Positions 42,579 through 51,459 of a stretch of 64,000 nt of DNA are shown here, in pieces. Within the stretch, counting starts at the first letter, position 1. Each line of letters opens with the position of its first letter. Below the pieces are notes generated by a model. The model saw only the letters and a program-made list of their open reading frames with translations. It was not told the origin of the DNA and made no database searches. The stretch comes from Caballeronia peredens (GTDB lineage Bacteria; Pseudomonadota; Gammaproteobacteria; Burkholderiales; Burkholderiaceae). The stretch spans positions 1 through 64,000 of the forward strand of contig FCOH02000007.1 of the NCBI GenBank assembly GCA_001544595.2. The letters are read 5' to 3'. A program made the position numbers and the translations under genes.

Positions 42579-43643
42579 TTAGGGCTTTTGCGCGTAGAAG
42601 GTCTGAAGCACCACGGCTCGCCGCATATAAGGCCAGCGCTCCTTATGACGCGCATTGCCCTTGCATGTCGGCGACGCATACGCGTTCAATTGCGCGGCGA
42701 TGCGATCGGCGCTTCCCCTTGTCTGTGCGAGCGCACAATCGGCTGTTCCGGGCGAAGAATTTCTGATGCGCGCGTTCACGAGCACATCGGCGATCGTGCC
42801 GTTTTCTTCCGCCGCCACCTTGCGATACGACGGCCACCAATAGCGCGAAAGCCAGTTGTCGATGAGCCACGCCTGTGTGTCTTTCTCGCGAAGCACGAGT
42901 CGCATGTCGTGACGAAAGATGCGCCAGTCTGCTTCGTTGGTCTTGCCGTTGTGATACTTGCTGCAATATCCGTCACCCGCGTAACCGTATTCCTTGTAAC
43001 CGAACGGCTTGTCGTCGAGATCGTTCGTCATCACGGTCGATGGCTTTTTGCAGTGTCCGCCGTTGGCGTAAAGCACGTCGAAATTCACGCCTCTCAGCCG
43101 ATAAAAACGCGCTGCCTCCGGAAGCGAATCGCCTTTCGTCGCCTGAAGATGTTTGATGAAATCGGACAGCAAGCCACTGTCCGCATGCGCGATGCCGATG
43201 CCGCCCTTCGAATAGCTCATCAGGCGCTTGCCGTCTCCTCCGCTGACGCCGCGCCACTTGTTTCCCACCGGATCGGCGGGCAGACCGTCTGGCGGCTCGA
43301 CGCCCCATTCCGCGACCGATTGCGATAACGCGATGAGACCAAGCGCGGAAATCGCCTTCGGATCCGATGGATTCTTAACATAGGCATCGGCCAGTCCCTT
43401 GACGAAGCTCGCCTGAAGCTGGGTCGGGCCGGCAGTATCGTCGGCCGTGGGGCTCCATCCGCCTTGCGTGAGAAACGCATCGAGCGTTGCATCGTCGAGC
43501 ATCTGTTGTGGCGCTTCCGCAGACGGCAAGCGGGCTTGTGCCGTGCCAAGCAAACCGCATGTGCCGAGCGCGGCGAACCAGCAAAGCCATCGGGTTTGGC
43601 TGTGAGGCTTGTGAATCGCGTTCGATGTCGCTTCGCCCTGCAT
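42579..43643 (-). CDS. Exported protein of unknown function, third gene of hydrolase cluster
   Basis: A 354-residue protein with a signal peptide or membrane anchor at about 14-35 (WLCWFAALGTCGLLGTAQA). GGAGG lies before this ATG; a start at 43673 overlapping the upstream stop is the alternative. The mature part is helical in the first half (SFVKGLADAYVKNPSDPKAI). Later come GGIGIAHADSGLLSDFI, several cysteines (GGHCKKPS, GDGYCSKYH, ADCAL, PTCKG) and a Trp-rich segment (LSRYWWPSYRKV). I do not recognise the family. Its place after an amidase-like and a GH75-like gene suggests a polysaccharide or peptidoglycan hydrolase with a lysozyme-like fold, but that is inference. Confidence 0.65.
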   Translation of the reverse strand: MQGEATSNAIHKPHSQTRWLCWFAALGTCGLLGTAQARLPSAEAPQQMLDDATLDAFLTQGGWSPTADDTAGPTQLQASFVKGLADAYVKNPSDPKAISALGLIALSQSVAEWGVEPPDGLPADPVGNKWRGVSGGDGKRLMSYSKGGIGIAHADSGLLSDFIKHLQATKGDSLPEAARFYRLRGVNFDVLYANGGHCKKPSTVMTNDLDDKPFGYKEYGYAGDGYCSKYHNGKTNEADWRIFRHDMRLVLREKDTQAWLIDNWLSRYWWPSYRKVAAEENGTIADVLVNARIRNSSPGTADCALAQTRGSADRIAAQLNAYASPTCKGNARHKERWPYMRRAVVLQTFYAQKP

Positions 43644-43669
43644 ATCGCCTCCGCTATGTGTATCGAGCC

Positions 43670-44488
43670 TCATTGCGAGCCCGCGGCATTGCCGGCAAGA
43701 AACTGCTCCAGCCGTTCCTTCGCACCCTCCTTCGCCACTTGCACGATGTTCTCCGCCGTCAGCGATTCGGGACGCGAGTGCGGAAAGATGATGTAGGTGA
43801 CACTCGATCCGATGCCCACGCCGCCGCCGCCGCCGCGCAGACGCTTGCAGGGACGCTCCGGCCCGGCGCATTGCGGATTGCCCAGTTCCGCATGCGCCGC
43901 AACCGATGCCTCGCCGAGCCTGAAATACGGGCCTGCATCGCCGACCACGCCGAATGCGCACTGGTTGCCGCGAATCGCCACGGCGAGATCGCCCTTGCCG
44001 ATGCCCGTCGACTTCATGAACGAGATGGACCCGGATGGCGCATCCACCGGCACGACCACGAACGGCACCTGCTCCGCATCGATGAAACGGCGCGTACTGC
44101 CCGCGCCATACGTGAACCACGTCTGACACTGATCCGTCGCGCTCTTTTGCGGGCCGCACGCGGCGGGCGATCCGTCCGCATCGACGGCGGCCTTGGCTTT
44201 GAACGCGACTGTCTTGTCGGCGAACTGGACCACGGACCCGACGCGGTTAGGATCAGTGGAGCATTTCAGCGGACGTCTGTTGAACGCGGGCAGCGGCTTG
44301 CCGTCGAACGTATTGCGCGTATCGCATTCCTTGTAGAGCGCCGTGAACGTGGCGCGATCGTTTGCGCGCACATCGGCGGCCTTCGAGAAGTCGAGTTGCG
44401 CGACGCGCTGCGCAAGATCGGCGCACTCTTCCGCGTGCACGAGCGGCACCATCAGCGATGCAAGCAGAACCGAAACGAGCTTCGACAT
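43670..44488 (-). CDS. Secreted GH75 (chitosanase)-like protein
   Basis: A 272-residue protein with a signal peptide (about 1-19, ending LVHAE). The core pattern FVVVPVDAPSG ... GDLAVAIRGNQCAFGVVGDAGPYFRLGEASVAAHAELG is the arrangement seen in glycoside hydrolase family 75 chitosanases, where the Asp of the GDxGP motif and Glu of GEAS lie in the active site. Six or more cysteines suggest disulfides in the mature protein. The likely substrate is chitosan or a related glucosamine polymer. AGGAG lies 8 bases before the ATG, inside the 11-bp gap from the upstream amidase-like gene. Confidence 0.7.
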   Translation of the reverse strand: MSKLVSVLLASLMVPLVHAEECADLAQRVAQLDFSKAADVRANDRATFTALYKECDTRNTFDGKPLPAFNRRPLKCSTDPNRVGSVVQFADKTVAFKAKAAVDADGSPAACGPQKSATDQCQTWFTYGAGSTRRFIDAEQVPFVVVPVDAPSGSISFMKSTGIGKGDLAVAIRGNQCAFGVVGDAGPYFRLGEASVAAHAELGNPQCAGPERPCKRLRGGGGGVGIGSSVTYIIFPHSRPESLTAENIVQVAKEGAKERLEQFLAGNAAGSQ

Positions 44489-44499
44489 GTTTGCGACTC

Positions 44500-45387
44500 C
44501 TATGAGCAAGCCTTGCCCATGCGATCGAGATACGAGCAGATCACGGTTCCCCAGCGCGCGAGATCGAAGTGCTGGGGATCGTCGTGTCCGTTGGAAATGC
44601 CATCGTCGATGGCCGCGTGATAAGCAGGAATGAGCCATTTCTTCGCGCGCACGCTCGCGGCGATATACGTGAGCGCCAGCTTTTGCATTTGCGCATCCGA
44701 CAATCCGGGCGTTTGCGCGATGCGGTCGTTGCGACAGTCGCCGTTCACCATAGCGCTCTCGCCTGGCTTCAGTTCGGCGATGCGCAACTGCACGTTCTCG
44801 ACGTGAAGAAACAATCCGCGCGAATTGAGTCCGGCATTGGCTTCGAGCTTCGTCGCGCGCCACGGCACGCTGAAGGTGCGTCGCTGCGGCGTAACGAACT
44901 TGCCGTCCCGTGTGATGTAGAGATGCGCGTTGGCGTCGTTTGCCCATCGCGATGTGCGATTCCACGGCGCGTCCGGATCTTCGGAGCGCGCAAACTGGCC
45001 CGTATCGGTGCACACATTCAGGCTGGTATCGTGAATGACGAAATAGCGCGCCTGAGGATGTCCCGTCGCGGACGAATGCGACAGCGGCTCCGTCACCGCG
45101 CCGCCCGGCGCATTCGGCGGGACGTCGAGTTGGCTCAGCAGCGCGAGGAACTCATCCGGTGTGATATTCACCGGCTGACCGATGAAGTGCTCGAACGGCG
45201 GCGGCAATGGACTCAGGCGCGCGTCCAGGTTGCCGCCCTTCATCACGGGTCTGAGCAGACAGCGCGCTTGCGTGATGTCATCGCCCGCAAACGAGAGCGA
45301 CTGATTCGAGAAGTCGCATCCCGCAGCCGACGCCCGAACGCTCCACATGAGCGACACAGCGACGCTCAACAGCACGATGATCTTCAT
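44500..45387 (-). CDS. Secreted N-acetylmuramoyl-L-alanine amidase-like protein
   Basis: A 295-residue protein with a signal peptide (about 1-21, ending RASAA). The segment ARYFVIHDTSLNVC (H119) resembles the first zinc ligand block of amidase_2/PGRP-type amidases. WLIPAYHAAIDDGISNGHDDPQHFDLARW near the C-terminus supplies candidate His/Asp zinc ligands. Cleavage of the amide between MurNAc and the stem peptide is the likely reaction, though the match is partial. GAGAAGG precedes the ATG. It is the first of three exported genes read leftward. Confidence 0.6.
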   Translation of the reverse strand: MKIIVLLSVAVSLMWSVRASAAGCDFSNQSLSFAGDDITQARCLLRPVMKGGNLDARLSPLPPPFEHFIGQPVNITPDEFLALLSQLDVPPNAPGGAVTEPLSHSSATGHPQARYFVIHDTSLNVCTDTGQFARSEDPDAPWNRTSRWANDANAHLYITRDGKFVTPQRRTFSVPWRATKLEANAGLNSRGLFLHVENVQLRIAELKPGESAMVNGDCRNDRIAQTPGLSDAQMQKLALTYIAASVRAKKWLIPAYHAAIDDGISNGHDDPQHFDLARWGTVICSYLDRMGKACS

Positions 45388-45646
45388 GGCGCAGCCTTCT
45401 CTCGATTGAAGTGACTCAAATCGCTCAGAGCGGGTCTTGCGCGTTGTCGAATATATGCTGCGGCTTCTTCACGCTCAGGCCTGTTTCATCGCAAGGCGAC
45501 GACCTGCATCGCCTTACAGGCGTAAGAAATGCCCGCTTTCGAAGTTTTGCACCGTGCGAAACAGCACATATCTTCAGTGGACTTTCTTGCGTAAAGACTT
45601 AAGACGTAGCGATGCTATCTTCTGGATTTCTAATTTTATTGATGGC

Positions 45647-47161
45647 TCACGCTCTTGCCTGCGCCGCTTGAGCCGGCTCCGAAGGAACCGCTTCGAGAAA
45701 GCCGCGCCCCATTTCCTTTTCGAAGCGCGACGGACTGCCTTCCCACACGATGCGCGCATGCTCCAGCACGTACACGCGATCCGCATGCGGCAGCGCGAAC
45801 GTGACGTTCTGTTCGCCAAGCAGCACCGTAATGGGCGTGGTCTTCTGCAGCAGTTCCATCGCCTTCGACAATTGCTCGAGGATCACGGGCGCGAGACCGA
45901 GCGTCGGCTCGTCGAGAATCAAAAGCCTGGGCTGCATCATCAAAGCGCGTGCAATCGCGAGCATCTGCTGTTCGCCGCCCGAAAGCGTGCGCGCCGTCTG
46001 CGCCTGACGCGATTCGAGAATCGGAAACAACTCGAAGAGCCACGCGAGCTGACTCGACCGCTTCTTGTCCGGCAGATGATAGCCGCCGAGATCGAGGTTT
46101 TCGCGCACGGTCATATCGCCGAAAAGCTCGCGCGTTTCCGGACACTGCACGATACCCGCGCGCGCGATCGCCGCGCCGCTCATGCCCTTCAGATCGCGCA
46201 CGGCGTAACGAATCGTTCCGTCGTAGGGCACGAGTCCGGAGATTGCGTTGAAGAGCGTCGTCTTGCCCGCGCCGTTCAAGCCGACCACCGACACGAACTC
46301 GCCTTCGCGCACGTGTATGTTGACGTCTTCGAGTGCGCGCGCCTTGCCGTACAGCACGCCGACGTTCTCCACCTGAAGGATCGACGGCTTGCTGCTCGCC
46401 ACTTCGGCGCCGCGCTCGCGTGCCTCGATCTTGCCGCCGAGATAGACGCGTCGCACGGTCTCGTTCTGCATTACTTCTTCGGCCGTGCCTTCGGCCACGT
46501 ACTCGCCGAGATACATCGCGAGCACACGATCGGCGAGCGCCGCGAGGCTCTTCACGTTGTGATCGACGAGCAGCACCGCGCGCCCTTCGGCACGGAAGCC
46601 GCGAATCAGTTCGGAGAAGGTCTCCGATTCCGCCGCGGTGAGACCGGCGAAGGGTTCGTCGACGAGCACGACACGCGGATCGCGCGCGATCGCCTTCGCC
46701 ATTTCCATGCGCCGCAGATCGGCGAAAGGCAGCGTCGCCGGATGACGATGCATGACGCGGCTCAATCCAACGCGCTCCGCAATCTCGCGCGCGCGACGGT
46801 TCACGTGCGGATCGGCGGCGAGCTTCACGAGCGAATCGGGCAGCAGCGCGAGCTTGATGTGTTCGAGAACCGTCTGCCGGTGCAGCGGCCGCGAATGCTG
46901 AAACACGATGCCCACGCCCGCGCGCGCGATGCGATGCGGCAGCCAGCCGGCCATCTCGACGCCGTCGACCTTGATCGAGCCCGCGTTGGGACGCTCGATG
47001 CCCATGATGAGTTTCATCACCGTCGACTTGCCGGAGCCGTTCGGACCGATCAGGCCGAGAATTTCGCCGGGCCGGATATCGAAGCCGATGTCCTTAACCG
47101 CGACGAGACCGCCGAAGCGTTTCGTCAGACCGCGCACGGAGAGCAGAGGAGAATCGTTCAT
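45647..47161 (-). CDS. Fused LivG-LivF-type ABC transporter ATPase
   Basis: A 504-residue protein joining two branched-chain amino acid-type ATPases that are normally separate. Domain 1 (about 5-250, LivG-like) has Walker A GPNGSGKST (39-47), a degenerate signature (LPFADLRRMEMAKAI) and LVDEPFAGLTAAE. Domain 2 (about 265-495, LivF-like) has GLNGAGKTT, LSGGEQQMLAIARAL and LILDEPTLGLAP. It powers import with the two permeases upstream. Its start overlaps the permease stop (ATGA). Confidence 0.93.
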   Translation of the reverse strand: MNDSPLLSVRGLTKRFGGLVAVKDIGFDIRPGEILGLIGPNGSGKSTVMKLIMGIERPNAGSIKVDGVEMAGWLPHRIARAGVGIVFQHSRPLHRQTVLEHIKLALLPDSLVKLAADPHVNRRAREIAERVGLSRVMHRHPATLPFADLRRMEMAKAIARDPRVVLVDEPFAGLTAAESETFSELIRGFRAEGRAVLLVDHNVKSLAALADRVLAMYLGEYVAEGTAEEVMQNETVRRVYLGGKIEARERGAEVASSKPSILQVENVGVLYGKARALEDVNIHVREGEFVSVVGLNGAGKTTLFNAISGLVPYDGTIRYAVRDLKGMSGAAIARAGIVQCPETRELFGDMTVRENLDLGGYHLPDKKRSSQLAWLFELFPILESRQAQTARTLSGGEQQMLAIARALMMQPRLLILDEPTLGLAPVILEQLSKAMELLQKTTPITVLLGEQNVTFALPHADRVYVLEHARIVWEGSPSRFEKEMGRGFLEAVPSEPAQAAQARA

Positions 47162-48084
47162 TCGCGCTCCCTCACGCGCAGGATGTTGCCGAGCAATCCA
47201 TCGGGGAAGAACAGGATGACCGCGAGCGCAACGGCCGCGACCACGAACGTATTGATCTGCCCGAGCGGACGCAGGAACTCGCCCGCGACGATGAGAAAGA
47301 TCGAGCCCAGCACCGCGCCGAGTATCGTGCGCCGTCCGCCCAACACTGCCGCGATGATGATCTGCACGCCGATGCCGATATCGACAACCGTACTGACCGA
47401 CGCCGTGCCCTGATAGAACACGAGCATCGCGCCCGCGACGCCGGAGAACACCGCACTGATGCAGAACGCCGCGAGCTTGTGCTTCACGACGTTGAAGCCG
47501 AGCGCCTGCGCGCCGACCGTGTCCTGTCCGCTCGCCTGCAGGATGAGGCCGATCGCCGAGCGCGACAGACCGAACAGGATGATTGCGCAGACGATCAGGA
47601 ACGCGAGCGCGATCCAGTAGTTGTAGCCCGCATCGACGGACAGGACATCGGGCACCATCATGCCGATCTCGCCGCCCGTGATGCCCGCGAAGATCACGAT
47701 CGCGTTCTGCAGAAGCAGCACGGCCACGAGCGTGACGAGGCCGAAGTACGGACCGCGCAAGCGCAACGCAGGCACGGCGAGCAGCAAGCCGCCCACGAGC
47801 GCGACGAGTCCGCCCGCCATCACGCATATCGCGATCGGCGCGGCGGCGTGCGCGTTCAGTATCGCGGCGGAATACGCGCCGAGTCCGATCAGGAATGTCG
47901 GACCGAAGTTGACTTCACCGGCAAAGCCAAACAGCAAGTCCCACGACATGGCGAACACGCCGAAGTAATAGGCGACGGTCAGCACGCCGAGAATGTAACC
48001 GGTGAGCCACCACGGCAATGTCACGGCGACGATCGCGAGCGCGATCGCGGCCCATATCAGACGCGAACGAAACAGGTCTCTCAT
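47158..48084 (-). CDS. Branched-chain-type ABC transporter permease (LivM-like)
   Basis: A 308-residue permease with eight to nine helices. LivM features include MSWDLLFGFAGEVNFGPTFLIGLGAYSAA near residues 50-78, and LRLRGPYFGLVTLV followed by VGAQALGFNVVKHKLAAFCISA near 190-205. The C-terminal GQINTFVVAAVALAVILFFPDGLLG is typical. It forms a heterodimer with the LivH-like protein. It lies 2 bp after the livH-like stop and overlaps the fused ATPase gene by four bases. Confidence 0.93.
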   Translation of the reverse strand: MRDLFRSRLIWAAIALAIVAVTLPWWLTGYILGVLTVAYYFGVFAMSWDLLFGFAGEVNFGPTFLIGLGAYSAAILNAHAAAPIAICVMAGGLVALVGGLLLAVPALRLRGPYFGLVTLVAVLLLQNAIVIFAGITGGEIGMMVPDVLSVDAGYNYWIALAFLIVCAIILFGLSRSAIGLILQASGQDTVGAQALGFNVVKHKLAAFCISAVFSGVAGAMLVFYQGTASVSTVVDIGIGVQIIIAAVLGGRRTILGAVLGSIFLIVAGEFLRPLGQINTFVVAAVALAVILFFPDGLLGNILRVRERE

Positions 48085-48086
48085 GA

Positions 48087-48962
48087 TCAGCGCCGTCCGA
48101 GAAAGCCTTGCGGCCGCACGTACACGACCAGCACCAGCAGCAGCAGCGCGGGCAATGGCCGCAGCGTCGGCGCGATGAGATACGCGGTCACAGTCTCCAG
48201 ATAGCCGACGACATACGCGGCTATCAGCGAGCCCGAGACGCTGCCGAGTCCGCCCAGCACGACGATGGAAAACGCGCTCGCTGTAAGTTGCCCGGTGTTG
48301 TTCGTGCTCACGCCGAGAAACGACGCGAGCAGCACGCCCGCGATGCCCGCAAGCACGCCGTAGAGCGTCCACGCGAGCAGATAGATGCGCGAGAGTTCGA
48401 AGCCGAGCAGCGTGAGACCGCGCGGATTCATCGATGCCGCGAGCAGCGCCTTGCCCGCTTTCGTGCGATTCACGAAGAGCCACAGCAGGCCGATCACGAT
48501 CCAGCAGACGACGGCGATCATGATCTCGTTATAAGGCACGCGCACGCCCGCCACGCTCGCGACGCCAGGAATGAGCGGGCGCATGGTGATGGGGTTGTCG
48601 GAGAAGAGATAGGCCATGCCCTGCTGGATCATGATGCCCCACAGCAGCGTGCCCGTGAGCACGAAGATCTCCTTCTCTTCACGCGGAATCGCTGTGGAAC
48701 GCTGAATGGGCCGCACCACCATGAAGTACGTGATGAACGCGGCGACCATCCCGCAGAGCACGCCGAGCGGCGTGCCGAGATAAGTGCCGAGTCCGGCCTC
48801 GCCCGCGAGCGCCCAGCCGAGCATGGCGGCGATGAGCATCACGCCGCCATGCGCGAGATTCAGCACGCCCGACACGCCGAAGATCAGCGTAAAGCCGATC
48901 GCGCCGAGCGCGTAAAGCGAACTGATCGCGAAACCGTCGATGAGTATTTGCAATGGCAACAT
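48087..48962 (-). CDS. Branched-chain-type ABC transporter permease (LivH-like)
   Basis: A 291-residue permease with eight helices. It opens MLPLQILIDGFAISSLYALGAIGFTLIFGVSGVLNLAHG, the classical LivH start, and contains NPRGLTLLGFELSRIYLLAWTLYGVLAGIAG near 190-220 and a C-terminal GLGSVSGSLIAAYVVG. AAGGG precedes the ATG at 48962. It lies 81 bp downstream of the binding-protein gene and starts the tightly packed permease-permease-ATPase part. Confidence 0.93.
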   Translation of the reverse strand: MLPLQILIDGFAISSLYALGAIGFTLIFGVSGVLNLAHGGVMLIAAMLGWALAGEAGLGTYLGTPLGVLCGMVAAFITYFMVVRPIQRSTAIPREEKEIFVLTGTLLWGIMIQQGMAYLFSDNPITMRPLIPGVASVAGVRVPYNEIMIAVVCWIVIGLLWLFVNRTKAGKALLAASMNPRGLTLLGFELSRIYLLAWTLYGVLAGIAGVLLASFLGVSTNNTGQLTASAFSIVVLGGLGSVSGSLIAAYVVGYLETVTAYLIAPTLRPLPALLLLVLVVYVRPQGFLGRR

Positions 48963-49043
48963 AGGCGGCCCTTGATGTCGATGCCAACGTGGAACCGGTC
49001 CCCGCAACAGGCGCGCCGGGTGCACCCGGCGGAGCTCAGGCGC

Positions 49044-50312
49044 CTAGTTCGCCGCTGCCTGAACCTTGACGAAAGCCGGGAACTTGACCTTCGCATTGGC
49101 GACGGACTTCGGCCAGATCGCTACTTGCTTGCCGTTCTGCCATTGCAGATTGATGCCGGTGATATAGCCTTCGCCATACTTCAGCGCGTGTGTGAACTGA
49201 TCGTTCTTGCCGTAGAACTGCCAGCGTCCGATCGTGCCGACGTAATCGGTTTTCTCGAGTGCATCGACCATCTTGTCGGGATCGGTCGAGCCCTGATTGC
49301 GATGGATCGCATCCGCGATGATGTACACCAGGTCGTAACTCGTGAAGCCGTCATATGCAGGCGATACGCCGGCATAGCGCTTCTGATAGGCATCGACGAA
49401 GGGCACGGTCTTCGGCGTCATCGCAACACCCGGCGCCGCGGCGGAAGCCGTGATGACGCCCTCGGTCGCGCCGTTGGTGTCTTTCCAGAAGCTCGTCGTG
49501 GTGGCTTGCGAGCTTTGTCCGCTCATCGGAATCGGCACTTGCTGATCGTGCCATTGCACGGTGGGCTGCACGCCGACGTGACTGATGCCGGTCGTGATCG
49601 TGTCCGGATGCTTCGCCTCGATCTGATTGAAGATCGGCGTGAAGTCCGACGTATCCGGATTGAAGCGAATGTGATCGAGCACCTTGAGCCCCGCTTTCGG
49701 CAGGCATTCGAGGTAACGTTCGTCGAGCGGCTTGGTCCAGGCGGCGTCTTCGCTCATCACGACGGTCGTCTTCATCTTGAACTCGCCGACCAGCACGTCG
49801 TGCGAGAAATCGCAGATGGACTGCGCGATGAATGCGGACGTCATCCAGCCGTGGAATGTGTATTTGTAGTTGTTGTAGTCGTCGTGAACGCGCTTCGAAA
49901 TTTCGTTGCTCGCCGCGCCCGGCGTGATGAACGGCATCTTCAGGCGCGCGGACCAGGGCTCCATCGCGAGCGCGACTTCGCTGATATAGCTGCCGATGAT
50001 CGCAACCACCTTGTCCTGACTCGCCGCGCGCTGGAATGCCCGCACGCCGTCGGAAGCCGACGAGTGATCGTCATACGCGATGATCTGAATCTGCCTGCCG
50101 TCGACGCCGCCGTGCGCGTTGATCTCGTCCGCCGCGAGTTGCGCGGCCTTGCTGATGGAAGCGCCCGCGACCGCCGACTCCTCGCTGATGACGCCGATCC
50201 TGATCGGCTCCGTCGCTGCGTGCGTCATGGCCGGGAGACCCAGCCCAGCCAGTACCGAACCCGTGGCAACGGCGGTACTCATTCCCCGCCACGTCTTGAT
50301 CTTGGACATCAT
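49044..50312 (-). CDS. Branched-chain-type ABC transporter substrate-binding protein
   Basis: A 422-residue periplasmic protein with a signal peptide (about 1-32, ending MTHAA). It has the type I receptor-ligand fold of the LivJ/AmiC group: IRIGVISEESAVAGASISKAAQLAADEINAHGGVDG, then IIAYDDHSSASDGVRAFQ and AIIGSYISEVALAMEP. The ligand is unknown; amides, urea-like compounds or aromatic acids are also carried by this family. GAGGAGACGG precedes two tandem ATGs (50312, 50309). It opens the transporter operon. Confidence 0.9.
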   Translation of the reverse strand: MMSKIKTWRGMSTAVATGSVLAGLGLPAMTHAATEPIRIGVISEESAVAGASISKAAQLAADEINAHGGVDGRQIQIIAYDDHSSASDGVRAFQRAASQDKVVAIIGSYISEVALAMEPWSARLKMPFITPGAASNEISKRVHDDYNNYKYTFHGWMTSAFIAQSICDFSHDVLVGEFKMKTTVVMSEDAAWTKPLDERYLECLPKAGLKVLDHIRFNPDTSDFTPIFNQIEAKHPDTITTGISHVGVQPTVQWHDQQVPIPMSGQSSQATTTSFWKDTNGATEGVITASAAAPGVAMTPKTVPFVDAYQKRYAGVSPAYDGFTSYDLVYIIADAIHRNQGSTDPDKMVDALEKTDYVGTIGRWQFYGKNDQFTHALKYGEGYITGINLQWQNGKQVAIWPKSVANAKVKFPAFVKVQAAAN

Positions 50313-50470
50313 CCGTCTCCTCTCTTTGTAATCGATAGTGGAGCGACGCCAGCCAGACACATGCAGCTTTTAAGGATTTGCCGGGCAAACAGTAGCACTC
50401 GCTTACCGCGTGCTGAATCGGTAATAACGATAAAGACGATCATGCGGAAACGTCATGAATCAAGATGCTT

Positions 50471-51367
50471 TCAAACGGCTTGCGCGATGGTCTCGCGCAA
50501 CCACCGATGCGCCGGATCGCGATGCACGCGCTCGGGCCATAGCATCGACATCTCGTAGCCGGGCACGTCGAGCGGCGGCGCGACGACGCGCATCTCGGGC
50601 CAGTCCTTCGCGAGCCTCGACGGTTGTATCGATACGAGATCGGTGGTCGCGAGCACGGAGCGCACGAACAGAAAATGCGGCACCGAAAGCGCGACGCGCC
50701 GCTTGAGCCCGAGCGCTGCGAGCGCGGCGTCCGTGGGTCCGGAAAAGCCGCCGCCATCCGGCGACACGATCACATGCTCGAGCGCACAGAACTGCGCGAG
50801 CGTCGGGCGGCGCTTCAGGCGCGGATGATCGCGGCGCCCGACGAGCACGTAGCTTTCGCTGAAGAGCGCTTGCTGATGGAAGTGAGCGTCATCGGGTGAC
50901 GTGATGTGAAATGCGAGATCGATCTCGCCGTTCTCGGCCTGTTTCATGAGCCGCGGCGGATTGATCTCCAGCACCGCGATGCGTGTATGCGGCGCGGCGG
51001 CACGCAGTCCGCTCAGCGCGGGCAGCAGTACGGTCGATTCGGTGTAGTCGGTCGCGGCGATGCGCCAGGTGTGCTCGGCTGTTGCGGGATCGAAGGCTTC
51101 TTCCGGCGACACCGCGCGTTCGAGCGAAGCGAGCGCCTCGCGCAACGGCGCACGCAGGCTTTCCGCGCGCGCCGTGGGACGCATGCCGCGCGGGCCGGGC
51201 AACAACAGCGGATCGCCGAAGATATCGCGCAGTTTGGCCAGATGCACGCTCACCGACGGTTGCGAAAAATGCAGACGCTCGGCCGCGCGCGTGACGTTCT
51301 GCTCGGCGAGCAAGACATCCAGCGTGACGAGCAGGTTGAGATCGAGCCGCCTCAGGATATTATTCAT
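50471..51367 (-). CDS. LysR-family transcriptional regulator
   Basis: A 298-residue LysR regulator. The winged helix-turn-helix is at about 8-65 (LDLNLLVTLDVLLAEQNVTRAAERLHFSQPSVSVHLAKLRD). The effector domain starts near 95 (WRIAATDYTESTVLLPAL) and has the NodD/PhnS-like features LVGRRDHPRL and PHFLFVRSVLATTDLVSIQPSRLA. It is divergent from an NAD(P)H oxidoreductase gene, with a 17-bp dyad in between. It probably senses a quinone or aromatic compound. Confidence 0.93.
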   Translation of the reverse strand: MNNILRRLDLNLLVTLDVLLAEQNVTRAAERLHFSQPSVSVHLAKLRDIFGDPLLLPGPRGMRPTARAESLRAPLREALASLERAVSPEEAFDPATAEHTWRIAATDYTESTVLLPALSGLRAAAPHTRIAVLEINPPRLMKQAENGEIDLAFHITSPDDAHFHQQALFSESYVLVGRRDHPRLKRRPTLAQFCALEHVIVSPDGGGFSGPTDAALAALGLKRRVALSVPHFLFVRSVLATTDLVSIQPSRLAKDWPEMRVVAPPLDVPGYEMSMLWPERVHRDPAHRWLRETIAQAV

Positions 51368-51387
51368 CGTAATTCCTGCAATTTCAG

Positions 51388-51404
51388 ATATTCATTTCCA
51401 ATAT
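51388..51404. promoter_or_regulatory. LysR-type dyad between divergent genes
   Basis: ATATT-CATTTCC-AATAT is a perfect inverted repeat with a 7-base spacer containing a T-N11-A arrangement, 21 bp from the regulator start and 56 bp from the oxidoreductase start. Confidence 0.5.
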
Positions 51405-51459
51405 ACCCGAGCGATCCTTATGCTGGCCTTCTTTTCTGAATCGAAGTGGAGAAAGCCTC

